From: Halonotius pteroides
Lineage (GTDB): Archaea > Halobacteriota > Halobacteria > Halobacteriales > Haloferacaceae
Assembly: GCF_003605635.1 (NCBI RefSeq)
Contig: NZ_QMDW01000019.1
Location: 1 to 46,597, forward strand
Reading direction: 5' to 3'
Length of the DNA: 46,597 nucleotides
Part shown: positions 33,183-40,993 of the stretch, piece after piece
How the letters are laid out: every line of letters begins with the position of its first letter
Position numbering within the stretch: position 1 is the stretch's first letter
Notes under the pieces: generated by a model
Seen by the model: only the letters and a program-made list of their open reading frames with translations
Databases searched by the model: none
What the model was told of the DNA's origin: nothing
Translations under genes and position numbers: made by a program

Positions 33183-33541
33183 CGGACGAGCGTCACCGTG
33201 GTGTGTGCGTTGAGAACGACGAACTCAACGGTTTTGTCGATCGTAATCTTTCCCATCGGACTCGTTCGGCCGCCGGCAAGGACGATCTCGTCGAACCCCT
33301 CTGATTCGGCGATATCGACAAGTTCGCTGCCCGGTTGGCCTGAAACGTGGCGTGTCGCGGCTGTGATATCATGCTCTTCTAGTGTTGTCGTCACAGTCGC
33401 CGCAAGCGACTCATCCGTGGCGGCATCGGGGGTGCAGATGGCGACGGTCAGCTCGTCGGCGATCCTTGCCGCCCGCCGGATGGTTCGTTCGATGGCGGCC
33501 GGCGAGTCGTTTGAGCCGCCGACCCCCACGAGTACGTTCAT
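33179..33541 (-). CDS. Short UspA-like protein
   Basis: A protein of 120 aa with a UspA core: VLVGVGGSNDSPAAIERTIRRAARIA, then ESEGFDEIVLAGGRTSPMGKITIDKTVEFVVLNAHTTVTLV. The G-S at the end of the nucleotide motif is replaced by T-V-E-F, so ATP binding is doubtful. At 120 aa it is shorter than most. It is the first gene of a two-gene unit with the GNAT gene. Confidence 0.85.
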   Translation of the reverse strand: MNVLVGVGGSNDSPAAIERTIRRAARIADELTVAICTPDAATDESLAATVTTTLEEHDITAATRHVSGQPGSELVDIAESEGFDEIVLAGGRTSPMGKITIDKTVEFVVLNAHTTVTLVR

Positions 33542-33661
33542 ACAAGTGATAGTTGCGGCGACTCAGTAAAAGCGTTGTCCGTCCAACCGCCGTGCAACCG
33601 CCATCGCGGCTGTGGTGGCACCCACGACAACGTTTTTCAGGTGGCCGTTCGGAGTGGAAAT

Positions 33662-34357
33662 ATGGATGACGACGCAGCCGACGCCGAGTCTCACTCCCGT
33701 TCCGGCGACGGCGATCAGCCGGCCGGTGACGACGGCCAGCCACACGAGGAGCGCGACCGGCCGGCCGGCGATGAGCCCACGACGGCTCCAACTGCGGGAC
33801 AAGCGGCCGACGCTGAGACGGAGATCCCAGCCGATGTCCGCAAATACGAGCGGTTCACAAAGATGGATGGCGCCCAGTACGACCGTGTCAACGAGTTTCT
33901 GCGCGACCGTACCTATATCACCGCCCGTGAGTGGGCCATCGCCCGGCTCTGTGCGGATTTCCGCACCGAAACCGGCGTCGAGATGACGAAGATCGGCGAG
34001 AACCTCCCGGAGTTAGTCCCGTTTATGACCGATACCTACAGCCCCCAAGCGGTCAACCAGGCCCGGTCATCATTTGAGGAGAAGGTGACACAGGCCGGTG
34101 CGACGTTTCTCTACGGGGCGATGTCGGGCTTCTTTAGCGCCGACGAGCTTGACGACCAGATGTACGAGGTGACCGAGGTGGCAAAATTCCTCTTGGAGGT
34201 CGAAGGCGTTGACCTCGCGGTCGCCGATGAACTCGACGCCGAAGAACGGATCTCCTCGGTGATGCGGGATGTCCGCCAGCAGAGCGCGGCACTCCGCAGC
34301 GAGGACGTTGAGTGTCCCAACTGCGGCCACACCCACACACCCGACGCCTCGGAGTGA
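33662..34357 (+). CDS. DUF5806-family haloarchaeal protein with C-terminal zinc knuckle
   Basis: A protein of 231 aa from the ATG at 33662 (MDDDAADAESH). The first 55 residues are an acidic, disordered tail. The conserved part starts at IPADVRKYERFTKMDGAQYDRV and includes TYITAREWAIARLCADFRTE and MTDTYSPQAVNQARSSFEEKV, all helical. The end has CPNCGHTH, half of a zinc site. I recall this as DUF5806, found across haloarchaea with no known role. Confidence 0.8.
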   Translation: MDDDAADAESHSRSGDGDQPAGDDGQPHEERDRPAGDEPTTAPTAGQAADAETEIPADVRKYERFTKMDGAQYDRVNEFLRDRTYITAREWAIARLCADFRTETGVEMTKIGENLPELVPFMTDTYSPQAVNQARSSFEEKVTQAGATFLYGAMSGFFSADELDDQMYEVTEVAKFLLEVEGVDLAVADELDAEERISSVMRDVRQQSAALRSEDVECPNCGHTHTPDASE

Positions 34358-34443
34358 CTCCCCGCGCCCGTGATGCTGTGGTGAACCGGCGGACACACTG
34401 CGTCGGCCGACAGTTTAATTATCACATTAAGATATTATAATGT

Positions 34444-34794
34444 ATGACCACCAATGCATCGTTGGATGAGTCTGCAAACCAACAGCAGTCCGAGCAGACG
34501 GAGATCGTCCTCCTCGATGATGATACCGAACAGGAGATCGGTGCTGTCTCGGGCCGTTCGCCCCCGGTTCCGGCTGTTGGCGACCTCGTCAGCCTCCAAA
34601 ACTTCCAGATCGACGACGGCACCGACACCGAGCGACCCCGCAGCGAGGAGGATATGAGCTTCCGTGTCGTCGACCGCGCGATCCACTACTCGATCGTCGA
34701 TGCGGAAGCCGACGACGAAGGGCTCACCACCGAGGTGTTGCTGTACGTTGTCTCAAAAGAGGAGTGGGCTGTTCGGCGACAACGCGGCAAGTAA
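34444..34794 (+). CDS. Small haloarchaeal protein, unknown
   Basis: An acidic protein of 116 aa. After a 20-residue polar tail it shows beta-type segments (TEIVLLDDDTEQEI, VPAVGDLVSLQNFQ, FRVVDRAIHYSIV, EVLLYVVSKEEWAV) that suggest a small barrel, perhaps nucleic-acid binding. A TATA-like TTTAATTA at about 34413-34420 lies at leaderless distance from the ATG. It has no membrane segment or Cys. Confidence 0.75.
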   Translation: MTTNASLDESANQQQSEQTEIVLLDDDTEQEIGAVSGRSPPVPAVGDLVSLQNFQIDDGTDTERPRSEEDMSFRVVDRAIHYSIVDAEADDEGLTTEVLLYVVSKEEWAVRRQRGK

Positions 34795-34873
34795 CGTGTT
34801 GTTCATCTCACATCCCGCTCACGGCTGACGACGCTGCTGTCGTGTGGATACTGACGCGGCGAGCAAACGATGC

Positions 34874-35056
34874 TTACTGGTGTGCTAGCGGTGCGGCAGC
34901 CTGCCGGACGGTGATATCATCAAGCTGACCAAGCAGCCGGTCACGGGCATCGAATCCGGTCGTCGGAGGCTGAGCTTCGCCGATCATGTGGTTGTGACTG
35001 TCGTGACGCCCAGCGTCGGGGGTGTCGTCTGCTGTGTGTGCGTTTAGTCCATCCAT
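34874..35056 (-). CDS. 60-aa protein, unknown, leaderless
   Basis: A polar protein from the ATG at 35056 (MDGLNAHTADDTPDAGRHDS). A His-rich part HDSHNHMIGE is followed by TGFDARDRLLGQLDDITVRQ, a likely helix. A TATA-like box (CTTATA, 35081-35086 read on the minus strand) is about 27 bp before this ATG, which decides the start against a longer frame from 35116. The function is unknown; the His cluster could bind metal. Confidence 0.5.
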   Translation of the reverse strand: MDGLNAHTADDTPDAGRHDSHNHMIGEAQPPTTGFDARDRLLGQLDDITVRQAAAPLAHQ

Positions 35057-35291
35057 ACGTCTCTGTAGGTGGTAATTCAGTATAAGCGGTCGCCAAGCGG
35101 AGTGAAAGTAAACCACGCCCCAAGAAACGTGGGACTGTCGCTGTCGATAGTGACTGACTGCTCTCTACCGTTTTCGGTGACCGGCGGCTGGGTGCTTGTT
35201 CGGTTGAGAGTCGGGTAACGACAACTGGAGGGGGCAGTATTTCTCTGGGGTTGTTGCCGACGAGGGCTAGTCTCACCCCCCGACAGGTGGG

Positions 35292-35810
35292 CTATAGATC
35301 CTCGGTCGGACAGCTCTGATCGGTGAATGCGTCGGGATTGCTGTAGGTCGCATCCCATTTTGCTCGGATATGTTGATGCACATCACGCTCGGTGCCCGAG
35401 CGCAGAAAGATCCAAAACTCGTCGTCTACAGGTGTTTTGACCGCCCAAGCGCCATCCTCCGCTTGGCGATACTCAACGAGCTTTGGATTTTGGCGGTGAG
35501 GACCGCGGGTGATCATGAGTGAGCCGGTGGTGCGATCAGCGTCGGTGTCGTGCGTTTCGTCGCTATCGACCTCTGTGGGCGTAGTAGCGACCGGTGTGAT
35601 CGTGAGCCGCACAACCACAAGCTGATCTTCTGGGCGATCCAGCTGATCGGCAACCGCGGCCAGCTTCTCGGCTGCCGCTTCGCGGCTCTCGCCGAGTACG
35701 ACACCATCGTCGGTGTGGCAGATATCGTCTCTCTCGCGGTCGTAGACTGCATACTGTTCATCCTGTGTCTCGGTGCGACCTTGCTGAACCGGCTGTGAGC
35801 TTGCAGGCAT
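35292..35810 (-). CDS. Haloarchaeal protein, unknown
   Basis: A soluble acidic protein of 172 aa, start chosen at MPASSQPVQQ; a start 12 codons earlier is possible. It has YAVYDRERDDICHTDDG near the N-terminus, a helix ESREAAAEKLAAVADQL, a strand LVVVRLTITPV, a disordered acidic linker, then WAVKTPVDDEFWIFLRSGTE and a final CPTEDL. I recognise no catalytic motif. Confidence 0.65.
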   Translation of the reverse strand: MPASSQPVQQGRTETQDEQYAVYDRERDDICHTDDGVVLGESREAAAEKLAAVADQLDRPEDQLVVVRLTITPVATTPTEVDSDETHDTDADRTTGSLMITRGPHRQNPKLVEYRQAEDGAWAVKTPVDDEFWIFLRSGTERDVHQHIRAKWDATYSNPDAFTDQSCPTEDL

Positions 35811-36116
35811 TGGTTTCGTCCTCTGGTGGAACATCGTCAACCGCATCGATTACTCCGGGTGCGGTACGATCAGTCAGATCGGTTCGGGTTCAACGTTAGA
35901 ATTCCAGCAAATTAATCATACGGAATAGCCAGCCGGGGGATCGTCGTGAGCGGTCGAAACTGGTGTCAGATAAATTGGTCGCATTGTGATGAGAACCACG
36001 AGAAGAGATGCTTGAGGGCAAACACTACCTGACCACCGCTTGCTGACGCTGCGTGCTGCTGTAGCAACAGCACAGGCGATACAACGAAGTAGGATCCACC
36101 GCTTGATTCACTCAGT

Positions 36117-36695
36117 ATGGCGACACAGTGGGAGGAGTACGAATCCGAGCTACGCGCTGGTGATGCTGACCGGGTCAATGCGGTCGTTGACGAGATCAGA
36201 GAGATGAACATCATGGAGCGTACTGAGGCATTTGAGGGGTGGTTTGCGGGTGCGACCGATCTTTACCGCAGCCACGAGGATGGGTACGTTCGGCAGTCCT
36301 GTGTCCGAGTTGTCCAGCAGTTTGCGCCGAGACTCCCGGCGGCAGTCACGCTTCAGTCATCGGATGTTGCGAGTCCGCCGGCGGAAACCGTCCACGATCA
36401 AACCGATGCTGTCTGTGGGTTTTTACTCGAGGCGATAACCGACGAAGACGGTCGTGTCAGGCAATCTGCCAAGCGTGCGCTCAAAGATTGTATCCGAGCG
36501 TACGACGCACTCGAAGAGACAGCAACAATCGAGGGGCTCATCAGAGAGTTAGAGACGATGGCCGCCGGTGCCTCCGGCAAACAAGCAAAGCACCTGCGAG
36601 AGGCCAAGGAAGACGCCGAGTTCTTCATGCAATCCGGGCTCGGACGTCTCATTGAGGGGTTCGAAAAGGAGTTCGGCGACGCTCTCGACTCTTGA
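36117..36695 (+). CDS. Helical HEAT-like protein, unknown
   Basis: An almost wholly helical protein of 192 aa. The segments YVRQSCVRVVQQFAPRL and RVRQSAKRALKDCIRAYDAL, each with V-R-Q-S, look like HEAT-type repeat units, which usually make protein contacts. The C-terminal part KQAKHLREAKEDAEFFMQSG continues as helix. It probably forms a scaffold or binding surface. The next gene starts about 50 bp later on the same strand, so they may be co-transcribed. Confidence 0.7.
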   Translation: MATQWEEYESELRAGDADRVNAVVDEIREMNIMERTEAFEGWFAGATDLYRSHEDGYVRQSCVRVVQQFAPRLPAAVTLQSSDVASPPAETVHDQTDAVCGFLLEAITDEDGRVRQSAKRALKDCIRAYDALEETATIEGLIRELETMAAGASGKQAKHLREAKEDAEFFMQSGLGRLIEGFEKEFGDALDS

Positions 36696-36743
36696 GTTTC
36701 TGTGAAATCCTCCATCGTCTTCATCATGCTCCAGCGCGTACCC

Positions 36744-37013
36744 ATGGTAATGACTGACGAGATGCCCGCCGATGTCCGATCAACTCTTGGACAACTGCTT
36801 GCGGAAGCCCGCAACTATGCCACAACGGGCGACAGTGACACCGCAGCCTCACTCTTAGAGAGCACCCACACGGTTGCAACGAACAAACTGCCTGAAGGCA
36901 CGCGACGTGATCGCCTTCGGCATGGGTGTCTGTCTGCTTGCGAAGCACTGCCAGACGGAGCACTTGCGACAGCCTACATTGTAGCGATGGAACGGCGACT
37001 GCCTGAGCGATAA
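36744..37013 (+). CDS. Small haloarchaeal protein, unknown
   Basis: An 89-aa helical protein; I chose the ATG at 36744 over an upstream GTG because MVMTDEMPADVRSTLGQLL gives a clean acidic start. The central part TAASLLESTHTVATNKLPEG and RRDRLRHGCLSACEALPDG is conserved-looking, with two Cys. It ends YIVAMERRLPER. I know no function. It follows the HEAT-like gene on the same strand. Confidence 0.65.
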   Translation: MVMTDEMPADVRSTLGQLLAEARNYATTGDSDTAASLLESTHTVATNKLPEGTRRDRLRHGCLSACEALPDGALATAYIVAMERRLPER

Positions 37014-37133
37014 CAACAGCGACCGGTACGAAGCCCCAACGACATTCCACAGGCAACTGTGCTGCAGTGAGATGCGTTTGCTCGCTCCGAGATGAGAGGT
37101 GCTATTTTTGAAGCTTGATCACACACCCTCTGT

Positions 37134-37589
37134 ATGGAGATTTCGGATAACTTAGCATGTCTCTTCACGGCGCAAATACAAGACCACGAGGACACATATC
37201 GGATTCAGGTTCCGACCCAAGAGATCGAACTTGGTGAGATAGAACCGGAAGGAACCTACCGTGTTGCAGTGATGCCAGCTGAGACACAGACAGAGCACAC
37301 GACAGCCAACGACACGGTAAGTGATTCGGCTGACACGGCGGGGCTCTCACAGAGTCGAAGCCAGCGTGCAAATCAGGAGCCACCGGTCGACGTTGGGGAA
37401 ACACGAACTGTCGAAATTGATAGCATCGGCGATCAGGGCGATGGGATCGCACGGGTTGACCGCGGCTATGTCCTCATCATTCCAGAGACAGAGGTCGGCG
37501 ACAGCGTCACGGTTCGGATTGAGAACACCACAGAGAATGTTGCGTTCGCTGAGGTGGTTGATCGACACCAACGACCGCAACACGACTGA
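37134..37589 (+). CDS. TRAM-domain protein
   Basis: A protein of 151 aa. The C-terminal 60 residues are a TRAM domain: VGETRTVEIDSIGDQGDGIARV, then YVLIIPETEVGDSVTVRIEN and VAFAEVVDR. TRAM is an RNA-binding beta-barrel; small TRAM proteins in archaea act as RNA chaperones. The N-terminal 75 residues carry CLFTAQIQDHEDTYRIQVP, a separate strand-rich part, and a Ser/Thr linker, so it is longer than a single-domain TRAM. A TATA-like CTATTTTTG lies about 30 bp upstream. Confidence 0.88.
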   Translation: MEISDNLACLFTAQIQDHEDTYRIQVPTQEIELGEIEPEGTYRVAVMPAETQTEHTTANDTVSDSADTAGLSQSRSQRANQEPPVDVGETRTVEIDSIGDQGDGIARVDRGYVLIIPETEVGDSVTVRIENTTENVAFAEVVDRHQRPQHD

Positions 37590-37789
37590 TGCCGACGCTG
37601 ATGGGTAGTCGGAACGGTTTGAACGTAAAAACGAACGAGAGTAGATAATCACAGTGGGTACCGTAGGCATATCCACCGGTCAGGCGAACCGTCCTCACGT
37701 CCCAACCAGCGAATGAACGTCTCCGTTTGCGTATCCGATGAATGACCTTTTCCAGAGCAATCTTCCTCCTGTAGGCCTTGTGGAGCGAC

Positions 37790-38188
37790 ATGGACGACAA
37801 GCTCGTAGAAGAGATGCTCAGGGATCACTCACGGAATCCACGCCACTACGGTGAACTCAACTCACCTGATGTCGAAGCCGAAGTGACGAATCCGCAGTGT
37901 GTTGGCCCAACGCATCCCGACGGCGACCGTGTCTCACTGCAGGTTACCCTCAGCGATGATGGGAACACCGTCAAGAACGTTCGCTTTACCGGAGACGGAT
38001 GCACGCTGTCACAGGCTGGTGCGTCGTTGTTGTCCGAACAGATGGTTGGTACCGCCGTTTCTGAGATCCTTGGGTGGGATAACGAATACATCGAAGCGTG
38101 TGTTGGAATGGAGTTGATACCCAGCCGACTCCAGTGTGCAGAATTGCTCATTTCGGCGTTCCGCCAAGCCGTTGAAAACCAACAATAG
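37790..38188 (+). CDS. sufU: NifU/SufU-like Fe-S cluster scaffold
   Basis: An Fe-S assembly protein of 132 aa from the ATG at 37790 (MDDKLVEEMLRDHSRNPRH). DHSRNPRHYGEL is the family opening. Three likely ligand Cys are in TNPQCVGPTHPDGDRVSLQV, FTGDGCTLSQAGASLL and SRLQCAELL. The first Cys is followed by VGPTHPDGD in place of the usual G-D, which inserts residues at the metal site. No sufS, sufB or sufC is close by. Confidence 0.85.
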   Translation: MDDKLVEEMLRDHSRNPRHYGELNSPDVEAEVTNPQCVGPTHPDGDRVSLQVTLSDDGNTVKNVRFTGDGCTLSQAGASLLSEQMVGTAVSEILGWDNEYIEACVGMELIPSRLQCAELLISAFRQAVENQQ

Positions 38189-38221
38189 TTCACGAGAACC
38201 GTCGCCACTGTGCGTCGCTTC

Positions 38222-39472
38222 TCACCACTCACCAGCGGTCACAGTGAAGCCAACATCCCGCAGTCGGTCACCGAGTGGATCGCCAATCCCCGAGGCAGGC
38301 GTCAGAATCCCACCGTCCAACGGTGATGCCGTCTCATCTCGTAGCAAACACATCCCAGCCTCTCCGAGCATCCGGGCGGTTGCGCCATAGCCAGGATCCA
38401 GTTCGGCTCCGATCTCGCTCATCACGGTGAACGGCCCGTCGGTCGCTGTCCCGCGACCGATAGCGCGAACAGAGAAGTGCCCCGATTCTATCTCTTCTTG
38501 TGAGGGCCCTGACCCCGGCTCGGGGAAGACGAACCGGCGCAATCCGCGTCGAAGCAGGCTACTTTTCATCGCAGCCGTTCCAACGCCCAAGCCGAGTGCG
38601 ATCCCGCCAGCTGCTGTGGCACCACTGATTCCAAAACCGGTTGGGATACCCTCTGTACATCGAAACTCGCGGCCCCATGGGTACGATAAGAGGGCATTGC
38701 TCCGTCTGATTACCCGCTCGTTGACGGCTGCCATCGGCGAGGGCGCAGTCCATATCGAGCGGATGGAATCTCGCCGTGGGCGTCGTTGTTCGCCTGTATC
38801 GACACCGTAGCGTTCGCCCGGTGGAGCCAGTGAGTACGGATTTGTCAGGGTTTCTCGGGCGATCGGATCAGTTGCGGCCGCTTCGAATAACTCGGCTGCA
38901 CTGGCGAGGGTACCGCCGCTTACCCCACCCTCTCCATCTTCCAGATAGATACGAACGAACTCACAAGCTGCTCCAAACTCCTCGGTAGCGTACGATTGCA
39001 GCAGTTTGACCCCGAGGTCGGCTGGGATCGAATCGAACCCACAGCTGTGGACGATTTTCACGTCGGCTTCCACGGCTTCGTCGTGATAGCGGTCAATCAT
39101 CTCCCGAACCCAGTTGATCTCCCCGGTGAGATCACAGTAGTCGGTTCCGGCGTCGATACAGGCTTCGACGAGTTCCGTCCCGTATGTTGTATAGGGCCCA
39201 ACGGTCGTGCAGACAACCGCTGTTTGGGCAGCCATCTCACGGAGGCTCGCCAGGGCGGTGGCATCAGCAACAACGATGGGGATCTCTGCCCGATCGGTCT
39301 CGTCTGTAAGCTCTTTTCTGAGTCGCTGAAGCTTGGATTCATTTCGACCACCAAGCGCAACAGACAGCTCAGCAGCGGGGTAGCGGCCGGTGAGATGCTC
39401 AGCGACGAGTTGGCCAGCGAAACCGGTGGCTCCCCAGACGACGATGTCGTAGCGATTTGTAGTTGCTGACAC
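38222..39472 (-). CDS. Saccharopine dehydrogenase-like / trans-acting enoyl reductase-family protein
   Basis: An NAD(P)-dependent oxidoreductase of 416 aa with a GTG start. The Rossmann motif is VVWGATGFAGQLVAEHL at residues 11-27. VVCTTVGPYTTYGTELVEACIDAGTDYCDL near residue 85 and IVHSCGFDSIPADLGV near residue 139 are typical of the group that includes mycobacterial trans-acting enoyl reductases. A Gly/Ala-rich segment GISGATAAGGIALGLGVGTAA near residue 275 may touch the membrane. In archaea the substrate is unknown; a lipid is possible. Confidence 0.85.
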   Translation of the reverse strand: MSATTNRYDIVVWGATGFAGQLVAEHLTGRYPAAELSVALGGRNESKLQRLRKELTDETDRAEIPIVVADATALASLREMAAQTAVVCTTVGPYTTYGTELVEACIDAGTDYCDLTGEINWVREMIDRYHDEAVEADVKIVHSCGFDSIPADLGVKLLQSYATEEFGAACEFVRIYLEDGEGGVSGGTLASAAELFEAAATDPIARETLTNPYSLAPPGERYGVDTGEQRRPRRDSIRSIWTAPSPMAAVNERVIRRSNALLSYPWGREFRCTEGIPTGFGISGATAAGGIALGLGVGTAAMKSSLLRRGLRRFVFPEPGSGPSQEEIESGHFSVRAIGRGTATDGPFTVMSEIGAELDPGYGATARMLGEAGMCLLRDETASPLDGGILTPASGIGDPLGDRLRDVGFTVTAGEW

Positions 39473-39566
39473 GAGTTTCTCCTGTTAGTAGGACACCCAG
39501 ACCCTCAACTGTTCGGGCCGGTTCCAACGACAGTGTTCACCTGTGAGAGTAGTACTACACCCCTGT

Positions 39567-40559
39567 TTAGCTAAATGTACTTCGGCCGGCACTCCCTGAG
39601 ACTTCGGCGAGATCGGCGTACACCTCGGCGATACGGTCGCGAATATCCCGACCGGCGACACGCGGGTCAAAGCGATCCTTGTTTGGGGCCCACTCCACAT
39701 CGTTGAAAAACGTATTCCGGTGATCCTCGACGCCCGCCGGTGGAACGATCTCGTCGGGTGCCTCGCGGTAGAGATCGAGGGCGGTGCGGGTGTACTCGTA
39801 TTGGTAGCGGGTGTCCTTGTTGACCTTACAGATCCCGTGGGTCAGCATCTCCTGGAGTTGGTCGGGCTGGACACCTGAGGAGCCGTGCAGGACGAGCGGT
39901 GTATCGAGGCCGTGATCGCGCAGGGCGGTGCGGATCTCCTCGGTCAGGTCAGGTTTGAGTTCGAGATCTTTCCCCTTGGCGACGCCGTGTTGGGTGCCGA
40001 CTGAGATCGCCAGCAGGTCACAGCCTGTGCGGTCGACAAACTCGACGGCCTGTTCGGGATCGGTGTAGAAGGCGTTCTCAGAGACGATCTCGTCTTCGAC
40101 GCCCTTGATCTTCCCGAGTTCGGCCTCGACGAGGATGTCGGCGTCGGCGTCGTCGATCATCTCAACGACCTGCTTGCTGCGGGCGACATTGTCCTCGAAC
40201 TCCTCGTGGGAGGCGTCGATCATGATCGAGGAGGGGATCTCCAGTTCGACCTGTCGCTGAATGGTGTCAAGGTCGGTCTGATGATCCATGTTGAGGAAGA
40301 CACCGATATCGTACTGGGCGGCGATGCGTTCGATGTAGTTGCTCATAACGCGCAGGCCAGCGATGGGGTCGCCGTTGCCGGCGAACGTACAGGCCCCGTT
40401 GCTCATCTGGAGGAGAAGATCGGAGTCGACGCTGGCCGCGCCCTGAATCAGTCCGATCATCGTGTTCGGCTCGGCGATGTTGCTTGCGATCAGCCCGAAT
40501 CCGGAGTCAAGTGCAGCGTCGTAGACTGATGCCAGTTCAGTGCCACCGTAGAAGGTCAT
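39567..40559 (-). CDS. fba: Class II fructose-bisphosphate aldolase
   Basis: A metal-dependent aldolase of 330 aa that splits fructose 1,6-bisphosphate or joins the trioses. The metal and substrate residues are in [14 protein letters not shown] near residue 95, [16 protein letters not shown] near residue 141, GTQHGVAKG near residue 190 and [10 protein letters not shown] near residue 222. It resembles the class II enzyme of haloarchaea rather than the class I type. On the minus strand a TATA-like GATTTATGCC is about 28 bp before the ATG, so the message is probably leaderless. Confidence 0.92.
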   Translation of the reverse strand: MTFYGGTELASVYDAALDSGFGLIASNIAEPNTMIGLIQGAASVDSDLLLQMSNGACTFAGNGDPIAGLRVMSNYIERIAAQYDIGVFLNMDHQTDLDTIQRQVELEIPSSIMIDASHEEFEDNVARSKQVVEMIDDADADILVEAELGKIKGVEDEIVSENAFYTDPEQAVEFVDRTGCDLLAISVGTQHGVAKGKDLELKPDLTEEIRTALRDHGLDTPLVLHGSSGVQPDQLQEMLTHGICKVNKDTRYQYEYTRTALDLYREAPDEIVPPAGVEDHRNTFFNDVEWAPNKDRFDPRVAGRDIRDRIAEVYADLAEVSGSAGRSTFS

Positions 40560-40993
40560 ATCGACGGTATTCTACAGGGAATGGCATAAATCCCGCCGTC
40601 TCCTGAACCGATCGTTACAGGTAGAATCGGCAGCGTAACACCGAGGAGGAGCGCAACGATTGAGCCTGCCGATGAGCAGCGATGTCACTGTATGGAACCT
40701 ATATGTCGCCCGGAACACTAACGCCCGACCGCATCCTGTGGCGGCGTGCCTTGTCGGTCGGGAAACCCTCGTGCCGGGCGGCTGTCGTTGCGGCCGACAG
40801 CGGGCCGTCTGTTCCGTGCCTGGGTTCGCCGGACTGTCATCGCTCCCGAAAGAGGATCGCTCGGCCGGGGACTTGTGGCACGTACTACAGCGTCGGGACG
40901 CGCTTGGCTTACACCTTCCGTTGCCGTCGGCCGTGGGCGTGAGCAACTATGGAAGCCGAAACATAGTTACGAGTCCCTCCCACAGCACGTTTT
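40560..40993. other. GC-rich intergenic between divergent genes, no gene accepted
   Basis: A 434-bp stretch with promoters at both ends. Open frames occur on both strands, but all products are Arg/Cys/Pro-rich and not acidic. I looked for SRP RNA and RNase P RNA signatures and saw none. The inverted repeat at 40945-40968 is listed separately. Confidence 0.5.
40945..40968. repeat. Inverted repeat AACTATG/CATAGTT
   Basis: A perfect 7-bp inverted repeat with a 10-base spacer, AT-rich within GC-rich flanks. It lies 25-50 bp before the GTG of the DUF6498-like gene, where TATA box and operator would be expected. It could be a regulator site. Confidence 0.45.

Noticed and set aside
40560-40993. SRP RNA or RNase P RNA
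   Set aside because: I did not find the helix 8 signature of SRP RNA or the conserved cores of RNase P RNA.
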